DNA of 64,000 bases from Paenibacillus sp. JNUCC32 (GCF_014863545.1 NZ_CP062260.1:6625001-6689000); one strand, 5' to 3'; numbered from the stretch's first letter, positions 1 to 8,452 are shown. Numbers and translations: made by a program. Notes: generated by a model not told the origin, from the letters alone.

Positions 1-437
<437 letters not shown>

Positions 438-593
438 AATTACCCCAAAAAGTGAAGCAAAGCTTTGAAGCAGATGCCGAATACTTTTCGGGGACCCCGA
501 TACCACATCGGGTGAATGCTACTGATTCTAATGTGCTGCAAATTCGTTTCGTATCTAGTTTTCAGGTGATCAATCACTTGAATTGAATATTGT

Positions 594-669
594 TCCCTGA
601 TAGCTCAGTTGGTAGAGCACTCGACTGTTAATCGAGTTGTCACAGGTTCGAGTCCTGTTCGGGGAGCCA
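594..669 (+). tRNA. tRNA-Asn (GTT)
   Basis: Cloverleaf with TCCCTGA acceptor arm, D-loop AGCTCAGTTGGTAGAGC, anticodon GTT in CTGTTAA, T-arm GGTTCGAGTCC, discriminator G and encoded CCA. It is the first of 16 tightly packed tRNA genes. Confidence 0.98.
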
Positions 670-674
670 TTTAT

Positions 675-766
675 GGAGAGGTGTCCGAGTTGGCCGAAGG
701 AGCACGATTGGAAATCGTGTAGGCGCCAAAAGCGTCTCGAGGGTTCGAATCCCTCTCTCTCCGCCA
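675..766 (+). tRNA. tRNA-Ser (GGA)
   Basis: Class II tRNA with a long variable arm (GGCGCC/GGCGTC region), anticodon GGA between CGATT and AATCG stem strands, T-arm GGTTCGAATCC and encoded CCA. Confidence 0.98.
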
Positions 767-782
767 CTATTATTTTAAGCAA

Positions 783-857
783 GGCCCGTTGGTCAAGGGG
801 TTAAGACACCTCCCTTTCACGGAGGTAACAGGGGTTCGAATCCCCTACGGGTCACCA
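783..857 (+). tRNA. tRNA-Glu (TTC)
   Basis: Acceptor GGCCCGT pairs with ACGGGTC; anticodon TTC in CTTTCAC; T-arm GGTTCGAATCC; encoded CCA. Confidence 0.97.
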
Positions 858-920
858 CTTTCTTTAAAAAACACTTGCTTCTTATATCAGATTTTGGTAT
901 GATAAAAGTCGCTTTGTTAC

Positions 921-996
921 GGAGGCTTAGCTCAGCTGGGAGAGCATCTGCCTTACAAGCAGAGGGTCGGGGGTTCGATCCCCTCAGCCTCCACCA
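921..996 (+). tRNA. tRNA-Val (TAC)
   Basis: Acceptor GGAGGCT pairs with AGCCTCC; anticodon TAC flanked by CTGCC/GGCAG-type stem; T-arm GGTTCGATCCC; encoded CCA. Confidence 0.97.
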
Positions 997-1030
997 TGAT
1001 TTTTCACCATTGCAGCAACCCTTTTAATGA

Positions 1031-1107
<77 letters not shown>

Positions 1108-1137
1108 ATTTATATCGCAATAGCGATAGTGCCTCGT

Positions 1138-1214
1138 GGAACTGTGGTGTAGAGGCCTAACATGCCTGCCTGTCACGCAGGAGATCGCGGGTTCGAATCC
1201 CGTCAGTTCCGCCA
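1138..1214 (+). tRNA. tRNA-Asp (GTC)
   Basis: Acceptor GGAACTG pairs with CAGTTCC; anticodon GTC within CTGTCAC; T-arm GGTTCGAATCC; encoded CCA. Confidence 0.97.
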
Positions 1215-1294
1215 TTTTTACAAGTTTCATAGATGACTTTGGGATGAGATGCGTATCCGATATGGGATTCGTCAAAGTCCAAAATGAGCTCTAT

Positions 1295-1370
<76 letters not shown>

Positions 1371-1392
1371 TGTACCTTTTATAATTTTATAC

Positions 1393-1468
<76 letters not shown>

Positions 1469-1472
1469 TTCT

Positions 1473-1557
1473 GGAGGATTAGTGAAGTGGCTAAACACGG
1501 CAGACTGTAAATCTGCTCTCTTCGAGTTCGGTGGTTCGAATCCATCATCCTCCACCA
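1473..1557 (+). tRNA. tRNA-Tyr (GTA)
   Basis: Class II tRNA, 85 nt, with extended variable arm; anticodon GTA in CTGTAAA; acceptor GGAGGAT pairs with ATCCTCC; encoded CCA. It starts four bases after tRNA-Thr. Confidence 0.97.
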
Positions 1558-1563
1558 GTTTTT

Positions 1564-1637
1564 AGGGGCATAGTTTAAAGGTAGAACAGCGGTCTCCAAA
1601 ACCGTTAGTGTGGGTTCAATTCCTGCTGCCCCTGCCA
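1564..1637 (+). tRNA. tRNA-Trp (CCA)
   Basis: Acceptor AGGGGCA pairs with TGCCCCT; anticodon CCA in CTCCAAA; discriminator base G followed by encoded CCA. This tRNA is the expected effector of the T-box leader at 27845-28124: the leader's TGG specifier and its TGGC acceptor-binding bulge fit this anticodon and this G73-CCA end. Confidence 0.97.
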
Positions 1638-1662
1638 ATCGAATCAATTTATAGTACAATAT

Positions 1663-1739
1663 GGCGGTCGTGGCGAAGTGGTTAACGCACCGGATTGTGG
1701 CTCCGGCACTCGGGGGTTCAATTCCCCTCGATCGCCCCA
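1663..1739 (+). tRNA. tRNA-His (GTG)
   Basis: Anticodon GTG in TTGTGGC. The acceptor stem has eight pairs because the gene encodes the extra G at position -1 opposite C73, the histidine identity element. Encoded CCA. Confidence 0.97.
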
Positions 1740-1755
1740 TATTACAAAATCATAT

Positions 1756-1830
1756 TGGGGATTAGCCAAGCGGTAAGGCAACGGACTTTGACTCCGTCAT
1801 GCATAGGTTCGAATCCTATATCCCCAGCCA
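1756..1830 (+). tRNA. tRNA-Gln (TTG)
   Basis: Acceptor TGGGGAT pairs with ATCCCCA; anticodon TTG in CTTTGAC; T-arm GGTTCGAATCC; encoded CCA. Confidence 0.97.
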
Positions 1831-1844
1831 TTGATTTTATGTTT

Positions 1845-1919
1845 GCGGACGTGGCTCAGCGGTAGAGCATCGCCTTGCCAAGGCGAGGGTCGCGGGTTCG
1901 ATTCCCGTCGTCCGCTCCA
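1845..1919 (+). tRNA. tRNA-Gly (GCC)
   Basis: Acceptor GCGGACG pairs with CGTCCGC; anticodon GCC in TTGCCAA; T-arm GGTTCGATTCC; encoded CCA. Confidence 0.97.
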
Positions 1920-1930
1920 TTTTTATTTCT

Positions 1931-2004
1931 GGCGCCATAGCCAAGTGGTAAGGCACAGCTCTGCAAAAGCTTTATCCCCAGTTCGAATCTGGGTGGCGCC
2001 TCCA
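1931..2004 (+). tRNA. tRNA-Cys (GCA)
   Basis: Acceptor GGCGCCA pairs with TGGCGCC; anticodon GCA in CTGCAAA; T-arm AGTTCGAATCT; encoded CCA. Confidence 0.97.
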
Positions 2005-2016
2005 TAACAACCATAT

Positions 2017-2093
2017 GTGCCCTTAGCTCAGCTGGATAGAGCGTTTGACTACGAATCAAAAGGTCAGGAGTTCGAATCTCTTAGGGCACGCCA
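2017..2093 (+). tRNA. tRNA-Arg (ACG)
   Basis: Acceptor GTGCCCT pairs with AGGGCAC; anticodon ACG in CTACGAA, whose A34 is normally edited to inosine by TadA; encoded CCA. Confidence 0.97.
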
Positions 2094-2101
2094 TTGTGTA
2101 A

Positions 2102-2181
2102 GCCGGTGTGGCGGAATTGGCAGACGCGCGCGACTCAAAATCGTGAGGGAAACCGTGGGGGTTCGAGTCCCTTCACCGGCA
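2102..2181 (+). tRNA. tRNA-Leu (CAA), CCA not encoded
   Basis: Class II tRNA with anticodon CAA in CTCAAAA and acceptor GCCGGTG/CACCGGC. The discriminator A is followed by TCA instead of CCA, so it is the only one of the 16 whose CCA must be added by tRNA nucleotidyltransferase. It is the last gene of the array. Confidence 0.95.
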
Positions 2182-2188
2182 TCAATCA

Positions 2189-2228
2189 AAAGGAATGTAG
2201 ACGATCAACGTCTGCATTCCTTTTTTTG
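2189..2228 (+). terminator. Rho-independent terminator of the rRNA/tRNA operon
   Basis: Twelve-pair stem (GGAATGTAGACG against CGTCTGCATTCC, one G-T) with loop ATCAA, followed by a run of seven T. It begins seven bases after tRNA-Leu, which supports one transcript for 23S and the 16 tRNAs. Confidence 0.92.
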
Positions 2229-2535
2229 TTGTCTCTCCATCGAAGCATCCACACGATAAGTCCACTCCCAATCGCAGCTGCTGAGGATCGTTCTCCTGTA
2301 GATCGATGTTCCTTCAATAAGTGATACGGTAACAGCAGGGTGTTCGTTCACGGATATAACGCAAAAACTGCAGACCAGTCCAGAGGTTGGACGTAGGTCT
2401 ATAGGAAGCCCCGCCTTAGGTCTAGGTCCAAAAACCGTCCACAGGCCGTTTTAGTCAAACTCGAAATTACCTAGAATAGAGTCATAAGGTTGAACAAATG
2501 AAACAACGATCAAACAACAGAAAGGCGGTGTATAA
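2229..2535 (+). promoter_or_regulatory. Leader of the Psp/Lia locus with repeated TAGGTCTA
   Basis: No gene is seen here. TAGGTCTA occurs twice, at 2394-2401 and 2417-2424, 23 bases apart. The first copy lies in a bipartite inverted repeat: AGACC at 2372 and GTCCA at 2378 face TGGAC at 2388 and AGGTCT at 2395. A possible -10 TAGAAT lies near 2472. I infer that these repeats are the operator of the downstream stress operon, with LiaR as the natural candidate; the sequence does not prove it. Confidence 0.4.
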
Positions 2536-2835
2536 ATGAGGAATTCAAAAGGCAATGGAATGAGTATCCTGTTGATTGGTTTAGGGATCTTGGTTCTTCT
2601 GGGAGTATTCGGTCCTCTGCTTGGATGGTTGTTCAGTCTTCTAATTCCGATACTGATGGTTGCTTTGGGATATTACGGAATTCGAAGAGGCAATACCTTG
2701 ATGGGATGGATCATTCTCGGTATCGGCATCATCTGGTTGATGGGTAAACTGTCTTGGCTGATCGGTCCGATCCTTGGTGTCATCTTAATCATCTACGGAG
2801 TGTCCCGATTGAAGAATGGAAGACCCCGTTATTGA
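2536..2835 (+). CDS. Small LiaI-like membrane protein
   Basis: 99 residues, almost entirely hydrophobic: about three or four short membrane segments (roughly residues 9-25, 27-46, 54-68, 72-90) separated by a basic turn (residues 48-51), with a short basic tail. AAAGGCGG precedes the ATG. It leads the run of PspA/PspC genes, the place taken by LiaI-type membrane anchors in lia operons, so I infer a membrane anchor for PspA/LiaH-type proteins. There is no catalytic motif. Family assignment is by size, topology and context only; it could equally be a generic small membrane protein of the locus. Confidence 0.6.
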   Translation: MRNSKGNGMSILLIGLGILVLLGVFGPLLGWLFSLLIPILMVALGYYGIRRGNTLMGWIILGIGIIWLMGKLSWLIGPILGVILIIYGVSRLKNGRPRY

Positions 2836-2909
2836 TAAGGAACCACTACATTATATAACCTGCATAAACAACAGATCAGATCATGATAGATGAGGAGGGC
2901 TAAGCCGAT

Positions 2910-3587
2910 ATGAGTGTTTTCCGGCGGATAAGAGACATAACTGTAGCAACATTGAATGAAAAGCTCGAGCAGAGCCAGGATCCGGTTCGATTGATCGACC
3001 AGTTCCTACATTCAACCAGACAGGACATTGCTGAGGCCGAGAAGCTGCAGCAGCAATGCCAAGTACATTCCAGACAGCTGAAACAGCAGGTGGATCAAGC
3101 GGAAACCATGCGATTTAAACGCGAAGAGCAGGCACTGCTTGCCTTGAAGGCCGGCGAAGAGCATCTTGCCAAGCTGGCATTGCAGGAGAAGCTGATTTAT
3201 GAGGAAAAGATTGAACAGTATCAAGGCCTGTTATCCTCAAGCCTGGAGTCGTTGAAAGAAATCGAGGAGCAGCTCGGTGAGCTGCGGATGGAATATCAGA
3301 CGGTCTACAGCAAACGCCAGTATTATGTTGCCCGAGTGGAAACCCTTCGTCTTCAGCAAAAAATGAATGAACGTACGGGGTCCTATGGCGGGGGTCATGA
3401 TGTACCGAAGATGTTCAATCGCCTCGAGGACCGTATCAGCGACTGGGAACTGGAAGCCAGAAGCCTTCGCGATTTACGCCGCATGGGGCAGGAATACATG
3501 GATCAGGCTGGAGAATCCGTCTCCACGGTATTGGAAAAGGAACTTGCCCGCTTGAAGCAAAAGCTGAATAACAGCGGAAAGGAGTAA
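2910..3587 (+). CDS. pspA: PspA/IM30 family protein, first paralogue
   Basis: 225 residues, the usual PspA/LiaH length. The N-terminal helix (SVFRRIRDITVATLNEKL) is amphipathic and is the membrane-sensing part in this family; residues 25-140 are heptad-rich coiled coil with many Gln, Glu and Lys; a Gly-rich break lies near residue 158. GAGGAGGG precedes the ATG. PspA proteins are ESCRT-III-like peripheral membrane proteins that assemble on stressed membranes. The gene is two bases upstream of the PspC gene and one gene away from a second PspA. Family clear; specific role inferred from context. Confidence 0.9.
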   Translation: MSVFRRIRDITVATLNEKLEQSQDPVRLIDQFLHSTRQDIAEAEKLQQQCQVHSRQLKQQVDQAETMRFKREEQALLALKAGEEHLAKLALQEKLIYEEKIEQYQGLLSSSLESLKEIEEQLGELRMEYQTVYSKRQYYVARVETLRLQQKMNERTGSYGGGHDVPKMFNRLEDRISDWELEARSLRDLRRMGQEYMDQAGESVSTVLEKELARLKQKLNNSGKE

Positions 3588-3589
3588 CC

Positions 3590-4078
3590 ATGACAAGATT
3601 GTACCGTTCCACCCGAGACAAGATGTTCACAGGGTTGATCGGCGGTATATCCGATCATTTCGGAGTCGAATCTACCCTACTTAGAATCATATTTGTAGTC
3701 AGTATCTTTTTCACAGGCGGTACAACGCTGTTGATCTATCTGATTGCAACCCTCGTCGTTCCTAAAGAGCCGTATTATCACGATCCGTACGGGCCTCAAG
3801 GAAGACATGGCGGCGGATACCGTTACAACGACCATCCGGGCCCGGGGCCAGGCTACAACAGCTACAATGATGCTTATGGACGTCATCAAGGCTATCCGAA
3901 CCCTAATGAGCATGGAAGCTTTGGTCCCAAATATGACCGTCCCAACGGCACAAGAACGAACGCGTCCACCGATTCCGATCTGGATGCGATGATGAAGGAT
4001 ATTGAAAGAAAAGCCATGCAAAAAGAAATCGAAGAATTGAAGAAAAAACTTTCGAACTATGAGAAGGGAGATAAATAA
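3590..4078 (+). CDS. pspC: PspC domain membrane protein
   Basis: 162 residues. Residues 1-60 are a PspC domain ([21 protein letters not shown], then a membrane segment near 33-56). Residues 62-120 are low-complexity, rich in Gly, Tyr, His, Pro and Asn. Residues 128-160 form a charged coiled coil able to contact PspA. AAGGAG precedes the ATG and overlaps the upstream stop. In the Psp system PspC is the inner-membrane partner and sensor of PspA. The Gly/Tyr/His linker is unusual and looks like a flexible spacer between membrane and coiled coil. Confidence 0.9.
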   Translation: MTRLYRSTRDKMFTGLIGGISDHFGVESTLLRIIFVVSIFFTGGTTLLIYLIATLVVPKEPYYHDPYGPQGRHGGGYRYNDHPGPGPGYNSYNDAYGRHQGYPNPNEHGSFGPKYDRPNGTRTNASTDSDLDAMMKDIERKAMQKEIEELKKKLSNYEKGDK

Positions 4079-4079
4079 C

Positions 4080-4766
4080 ATGGGAGTATTTAAAAGAATC
4101 AAGGATATGACGAAAGCATCGGTGAACGAGCTGCTGGATAAAGTGGAGGATCCGATCGTAATGCTGAACCAGTACCTGCGCGACATGGAGGCAGAAATTC
4201 ATGAAGCAGAGGTAACGGTTGCGAAGCAAATGGCAAATGAGCGTCGCATGAAGCAGCGCGTCGATGAGGCTGTGAAGATGGCGGCACAACGTGAAGCTCA
4301 AGCGGAATTGGCTCTGAAAAACGGTCAAGAAGAAGTGGCTCGCAAGCTGCTTGAAGAAAAGATCTATTTCGATCAAAAAGAAACCGAGTACGTGGAACTG
4401 CACCTGCAATCCGAGGCTCAAGCGAAAGAGCTTGTTGCTCAGCTGCATGAAATGAAAGACGAGTTCTACAAAATGCGCAACAAGCGCAATGAGCTTGTAG
4501 CTCGCGCTCAAATGGCGAAAGCGAAGAAGCAAATGTCTCAAGTGAGCAGCCTGCATACCATTGAAAGCGGCAGTGCTTCGATGGGCTTCCACCGCATGGA
4601 AGAAAAAATCATGCAAATGGAAGCTGAAGCTGATGTGCTTCGCGCACCATACCGCCCTAACAACGCAGCATACACAAGCCCAGTGGATGCTGAGAAGCAA
4701 CTGAAGGTGGATGAGCAGCTGCAAGCGTTGAAAAACAAAATGGGGAAATCCTCGAAATCCGAGTAA
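4080..4766 (+). CDS. PspA/IM30 family protein, second paralogue
   Basis: 228 residues from the ATG at 4080, chosen because GAAGGGAG lies correctly before it; an ATG 21 bases upstream overlaps that site. The amphipathic N-terminus [19 protein letters not shown] and a long coiled coil (about 25-145) define PspA/LiaH. It shares the VFxRIxD(I/M)T start with the first paralogue but differs over most of its length, so the pair looks like an old duplication. It is the last gene before a gap with inverted repeats, closing the effector part of the locus. Confidence 0.9.
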   Translation: MGVFKRIKDMTKASVNELLDKVEDPIVMLNQYLRDMEAEIHEAEVTVAKQMANERRMKQRVDEAVKMAAQREAQAELALKNGQEEVARKLLEEKIYFDQKETEYVELHLQSEAQAKELVAQLHEMKDEFYKMRNKRNELVARAQMAKAKKQMSQVSSLHTIESGSASMGFHRMEEKIMQMEAEADVLRAPYRPNNAAYTSPVDAEKQLKVDEQLQALKNKMGKSSKSE

Positions 4767-4799
4767 TTCCTTAGCAAGTCAGCAAAATAAGAACAAAGC

Positions 4800-4853
4800 G
4801 TATTCGAATACCGTGTTCATATGATATGCTATACGAATGAGATTGTCGTATAG
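4800..4853 (+). promoter_or_regulatory. Inverted repeats between pspA2 and liaF
   Basis: A perfect 12-base palindrome GTATTCGAATAC (4800-4811) is followed by a perfect 8-base inverted repeat, CTATACGA (4829-4836) and TCGTATAG (4846-4853). The first arm overlaps -10-like sequences (TATGCT, TATACG). This fits a regulated internal promoter for liaFSR. The regulator is not identified. Confidence 0.45.
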
Positions 4854-4860
4854 TACAGGC

Positions 4861-4900
4861 AAAGCCATACAGTGGGGAGCATCTCACTGATATGGCTTTT
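4861..4900 (+). terminator. Hairpin upstream of liaF, terminator or attenuator
   Basis: Stem AAAGCCATA/TATGGCTTT plus CAGTG/CACTG with one bulged A and a 10-base loop, ending in only four T. It lies 36 bases before liaF. It could end the pspA2 transcript or attenuate read-through into liaFSR. Confidence 0.5.
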
Positions 4901-4935
4901 CCGAGCTTATATCTTGGTCATCAAGGAGGTGCGAC

Positions 4936-5580
4936 ATGGACAGAAACCGCTGGATAGCAGTAGGTTTAATCAGCTTGGGTTTTATTATGCTTTTCGGCCG
5001 ATGGTTTGGTTTCTTCACCATTGTCGCCCTGTTGCTCATCTTCGCGGGCGTCCTTCAGATCAGGCAAGGCCATGTGAAGAAGGGGTACATTCTGCTCGGC
5101 GTCGGAGCCGTGCTGCTGCTGCTCGAGCATCTTATGTTGATTATTGGCGTCAGTTTGATATCGCTGGGGATTTTCTACGGCAAGTCCAAACGGGCCCATA
5201 CCACGACCAGATATATTCAGAAGCAGAATTTTATGTCCAACTTTGACTGGGACCGTGCACCCTGGGTGATGCGCAGCTTGAGCGTGTGGCATGTGCTCGG
5301 GGAAGCGGATGTGGATCTGTCCCTGGCGCTTCCCGAAGAACGCCAAACGGTGCTCATGTTCCACGGAATGCTCGGTGATATCGATCTGATGATCCCGGAC
5401 TATTACGGGGTGGAGATCGAAGCATTCATCTTGTTCGGATCGATTCATATGGACGACCGGAAGGAAACCGGCATATTGAACCGAGTGAAATATCAATCGC
5501 CCAATTATGACACCAGCGAATATAAAGTGAAATTTATCGTTTCTTATTTAGGCGGAGATTTGAATATAAGAATGACATAA
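4936..5580 (+). CDS. liaF: LiaF-like membrane protein of the cell-envelope stress response
   Basis: 214 residues. Three or four membrane helices lie in residues 6-80, then a soluble C-terminal half (about 105-214) of the cell wall-active antibiotics response type, with the short beta-rich repeats (MLGDIDLMIP, LFGSIHM, LGGDLNI) typical of LiaF. AAGGAGG precedes the ATG. LiaF proteins hold the LiaS kinase inactive until cell-wall antibiotics or membrane stress act. The gene is directly followed by a LiaS-type kinase and a LiaR-type regulator. Confidence 0.88.
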   Translation: MDRNRWIAVGLISLGFIMLFGRWFGFFTIVALLLIFAGVLQIRQGHVKKGYILLGVGAVLLLLEHLMLIIGVSLISLGIFYGKSKRAHTTTRYIQKQNFMSNFDWDRAPWVMRSLSVWHVLGEADVDLSLALPEERQTVLMFHGMLGDIDLMIPDYYGVEIEAFILFGSIHMDDRKETGILNRVKYQSPNYDTSEYKVKFIVSYLGGDLNIRMT

Positions 5581-5622
5581 TAAACGTATTGTTTTGTGTA
5601 AACCATTCAGGAGGGTTGCCCC

Positions 5623-6696
5623 GTGGAAACGGAAAAGAAAGCAAATATCATTACCCGAAGTATGCGTGAGGGGACCCTTCTGGGATTGGTTGTCATGCTC
5701 GTTGTCCTTTATTTATTATATACATATGGTTATCTTCAACCGTTTGAGACGTGGAAGAACCGGATCGAGGCAGGCATAACCCTGGTATTGCTGCCGATCG
5801 GGCTGGGAGCGATTTATGGCTTCTTCCAGGGATACCGGGTAAAACGGCGGGTCGATCTCGTTAGGGAAACACTCGTGAACTGGGAAAAAGGGAGTCTGAC
5901 GGACGTCATGCCGGACATCGGCGAAGACGAAGTGGGCCGGCTTGGAGAACAGCTGGTGAAGATCAGCAAGCGCTGGGAGGATCAGGTGTCTTCCCTGCAG
6001 CGGTTATCCACGAACAATGCCCAGCTAGCCGAGCAGGCCAGGGTTACGGCGATCGTGGAAGAGAGACAGCGTCTGGCGCGCGAGCTCCATGATGCGGTTT
6101 CTCAGCAGCTGTTTGCCATCTCAATGACGGCAACAGCTGTGGGCAGGACGCTGGATAAGGATTTTGACAAAGCGCAGCGCCAGGTGGCTCTGATTGAGGA
6201 AATGTCGGCTGTGGCACAGTCCGAGATGAGGGCGCTACTCCTTCATCTGCGGCCGGTATATCTCGAAGGAAAAGCACTGGAACAGGGGCTGCGGGATTTG
6301 ATCACGGAATTGCGGATCAAAGTGCCTATGGAAATTACGTTTGAGATGGACGATGACATACATTTGCTTAAAGGGATCGAAAATCATCTGTTCCGCATTA
6401 TTCAGGAGGCCATGTCGAATACGCTTCGGCACTCGAAGGCGGAAAAAATGGACATCCGGATTCATCGCAGGCAAAAAACCGTTCGGGTAATGCTGCGAGA
6501 TGACGGGGTCGGGTTCGAACTGGACGACAAGAAACAGACTTCCTACGGTCTTTCGACCATGCAGGAACGGGTGACGGAAATCGGCGGCTCGTTACAATTC
6601 ATCACGGCCCCGGGTAAAGGGACGCGGATTGAGATTATCGTGCCGCTCATAAACGAAGAACGCAAACGGGGGGATGGAGATGGAAGCACCGATTAA
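5623..6696 (+). CDS. liaS: LiaS-like sensor histidine kinase
   Basis: 357 residues from a GTG start behind AGGAGGG. Two membrane helices (about 20-38 and 50-68) enclose only a tiny extracytoplasmic loop, as expected of an intramembrane-sensing kinase. A HAMP-like linker (70-125) leads to a HisKA_3 domain with phospho-accepting H156 in RELHD, then a HATPase with an N box (QEAMSN) and G box (DDGVGF). It overlaps the response regulator gene by 23 bases, suggesting coupled translation. With LiaF upstream the trio matches LiaFSR/VraTSR. Confidence 0.9.
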   Translation: METEKKANIITRSMREGTLLGLVVMLVVLYLLYTYGYLQPFETWKNRIEAGITLVLLPIGLGAIYGFFQGYRVKRRVDLVRETLVNWEKGSLTDVMPDIGEDEVGRLGEQLVKISKRWEDQVSSLQRLSTNNAQLAEQARVTAIVEERQRLARELHDAVSQQLFAISMTATAVGRTLDKDFDKAQRQVALIEEMSAVAQSEMRALLLHLRPVYLEGKALEQGLRDLITELRIKVPMEITFEMDDDIHLLKGIENHLFRIIQEAMSNTLRHSKAEKMDIRIHRRQKTVRVMLRDDGVGFELDDKKQTSYGLSTMQERVTEIGGSLQFITAPGKGTRIEIIVPLINEERKRGDGDGSTD

Positions 6697-7324
6697 GGTA
6701 CTGCTGGTGGATGATCATGAGATGGTGCGGATCGGCTTGGCTGCCGTGCTTGGCACAGAAGACGGCATTGAGGTGGTAGGCGAAGCGGGCAGCGGCGAGG
6801 AAGGCATACGTCTGGCGCAGGAATATCATCCTGACGTGGTGCTGATGGATCTGGTCATGGATGGGATGGACGGCATTGAGACCACGCGGGAGCTGATGAA
6901 GCAATTTCCGAATCTTAAGGTGATCGTACTGACCAGCTATCTGGACGATGAGAAGATGTATCCGGTCATTGAAGCAGGCGCGTTCAGTTATCTGCTGAAG
7001 ACCTCCCGGGCTTCCGAGGTCGCCGATGCTATACGTGCGGCCGCACGGGGCCAGTCGGTTCTGGAGTCCCAGGTCGCTTCGAAGATGATGAATCGTTTCC
7101 GCCATCCGCAAAATGAAGCACCCGCGCATAATGACCTGACGGACCGGGAGATGGAAGTGCTGCGATTGCTGGCACAGGGCAAATCCAATCAGGACATTGC
7201 CGATGATTTGATTATAGGCATCAAAACCGTGAAGTTTCACGTGACTAATATTTTGGGCAAGCTGGGGGTAGAGGATCGGACCCAAGCTGCCATCTACGCT
7301 TATAAAAATGGGCTGGCTGAGTAA
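6674..7324 (+). CDS. liaR: LiaR-like NarL/FixJ response regulator
   Basis: 216 residues. Receiver domain at 7-120 with acidic pair D13/D14, phospho-acceptor D59 in LMDLVMDG, a conserved Thr/Ser near 85-88 and Lys near 108. A LuxR-type helix-turn-helix lies near 150-210 (LTDREMEVLRLLAQGKSNQDIA). The start overlaps liaS; an ATG six bases further on is equally possible. It presumably binds repeats upstream of the locus. A short hairpin with seven T follows at the stop codon. Confidence 0.9.
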   Translation: MEMEAPIKVLLVDDHEMVRIGLAAVLGTEDGIEVVGEAGSGEEGIRLAQEYHPDVVLMDLVMDGMDGIETTRELMKQFPNLKVIVLTSYLDDEKMYPVIEAGAFSYLLKTSRASEVADAIRAAARGQSVLESQVASKMMNRFRHPQNEAPAHNDLTDREMEVLRLLAQGKSNQDIADDLIIGIKTVKFHVTNILGKLGVEDRTQAAIYAYKNGLAE

Positions 7325-7344
7325 GGAGTGCCGGCTCTTTTTTT
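7312..7344 (+). terminator. Terminator overlapping the end of liaR
   Basis: GCTGGC (7312-7317) pairs with GCCGGC (7330-7335) around a 12-base loop, followed by TCTTTTTTT. The stem includes the last codons and the stop of liaR. Confidence 0.65.
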
Positions 7345-7460
7345 ATGTTTATGAACGTGAAATAAACAGTTTTGAGATGCCGAGCGCGGTTCTAAACAGA
7401 TCCGTGATGCGATGCGTTCGGGTATCAACATATCCATGTAAACAATGATAGGCAGGCTTA

Positions 7461-7490
7461 AAGACTCCCCAATCGGGAGGCTTTTTTTAT
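7461..7490 (+). terminator. Second terminator downstream of liaR
   Basis: AAG-A-CTCCC pairs with GGGAG-G-CTT (one A-G mismatch) around CAATC, with a seven-T run. Between the two hairpins (7345-7460) I see no gene or other signal. It also isolates the following ywmB-like gene from the stress locus. Confidence 0.75.
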
Positions 7491-7621
7491 TTAGGTAAGG
7501 GGAAGGGAGATTTTTAAAACGGTAATAGCAGGATCATTTTATATGGCGAGGTATAAATCTGCAGTGAGCCGGCCATCCTTTTACTAGATTGATAGATTCG
7601 TACGAGGAGGCGTGACTGACG

Positions 7622-8452
7622 ATGCGTAAGATGCGTTTACAGCTGATTGTGATGATGTTGTTGCTGTGCGGGGCAGCAGGGATGATGGCGGGTTTTGCGG
7701 GAACAACGGAACGCAATGGGGAGGAAGCGGTTCCGCAAACGGCAGAAGCGTCAGCTTGGAAGGGAACGGCGAATGGAGCATCAGAAGCAGGGACTACAGC
7801 CGAAAGCAATTTGGAGCTTCTTGCAGCCCTTGGAAAGGAACATATGGACCCTTCCGCGCTCCTCACGGTAAAAATTCAAGGCGAAATGATAAATTCGATT
7901 TCTATGGATCAAGCTAAGACAGCAGCCGAAGAATTGGCTCGCGCAATAGGGCTTTCCGGCATTACCTCGAACGAGCTTCAAGGAAATGACGTTTTCCAAG
8001 CGGAAGGCGATCGATCGGGCGTCTCCGTGCATTTGGATTGGGCCCTCACGAAGCAAGGCCATAGTTATGTCAGAGTCATGCTTGTCGGAGAGGCGGCAGC
8101 CCAGGCCCGGGAAATGATGAGCCTTCAGCAGCATGTTCAAGAACGGATGGAGCAAGCAGGCATACCGAATACGTGGAATGCGTCCATTCAAGGATATGCA
8201 ACGAAGTCAGGCAGCGTGGATGCAACGATGGCCCAAGTAGAAGAGGCCGTAGCCCGAAAGCTTCCGCTTCGTTCCGTTGAGGATTATGCGGATGTTACAA
8301 CGATCAGCCGATCCTATGAGGCGCCTTCGCTGGGGACTTTTGTGAAGAGCGGCGACACGCCGATTCATATGCAGATCGCGGTGCATGAAGATTCGGTGAA
8401 GAAAAGCAGTAGAATAACGATCGGATTTCCCGTCATTACAATAGAATATTGA
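7622..8452 (+). CDS. YwmB-like secreted protein
   Basis: 276 residues with a signal peptide (basic MRKMR, then hydrophobic 6-28), so it is likely exported. An Ala/Thr/Gly-rich linker (30-65) precedes a soluble domain. The C-terminal block RITIGFPVITIEY resembles the end of YwmB proteins, called TATA-box-binding-like by fold only. The ATG follows GAGGAGGCGTG. In Bacillus ywmB sits near spoIID/murAA, but that context is absent here. Function is not known. Confidence 0.68.
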   Translation: MRKMRLQLIVMMLLLCGAAGMMAGFAGTTERNGEEAVPQTAEASAWKGTANGASEAGTTAESNLELLAALGKEHMDPSALLTVKIQGEMINSISMDQAKTAAEELARAIGLSGITSNELQGNDVFQAEGDRSGVSVHLDWALTKQGHSYVRVMLVGEAAAQAREMMSLQQHVQERMEQAGIPNTWNASIQGYATKSGSVDATMAQVEEAVARKLPLRSVEDYADVTTISRSYEAPSLGTFVKSGDTPIHMQIAVHEDSVKKSSRITIGFPVITIEY

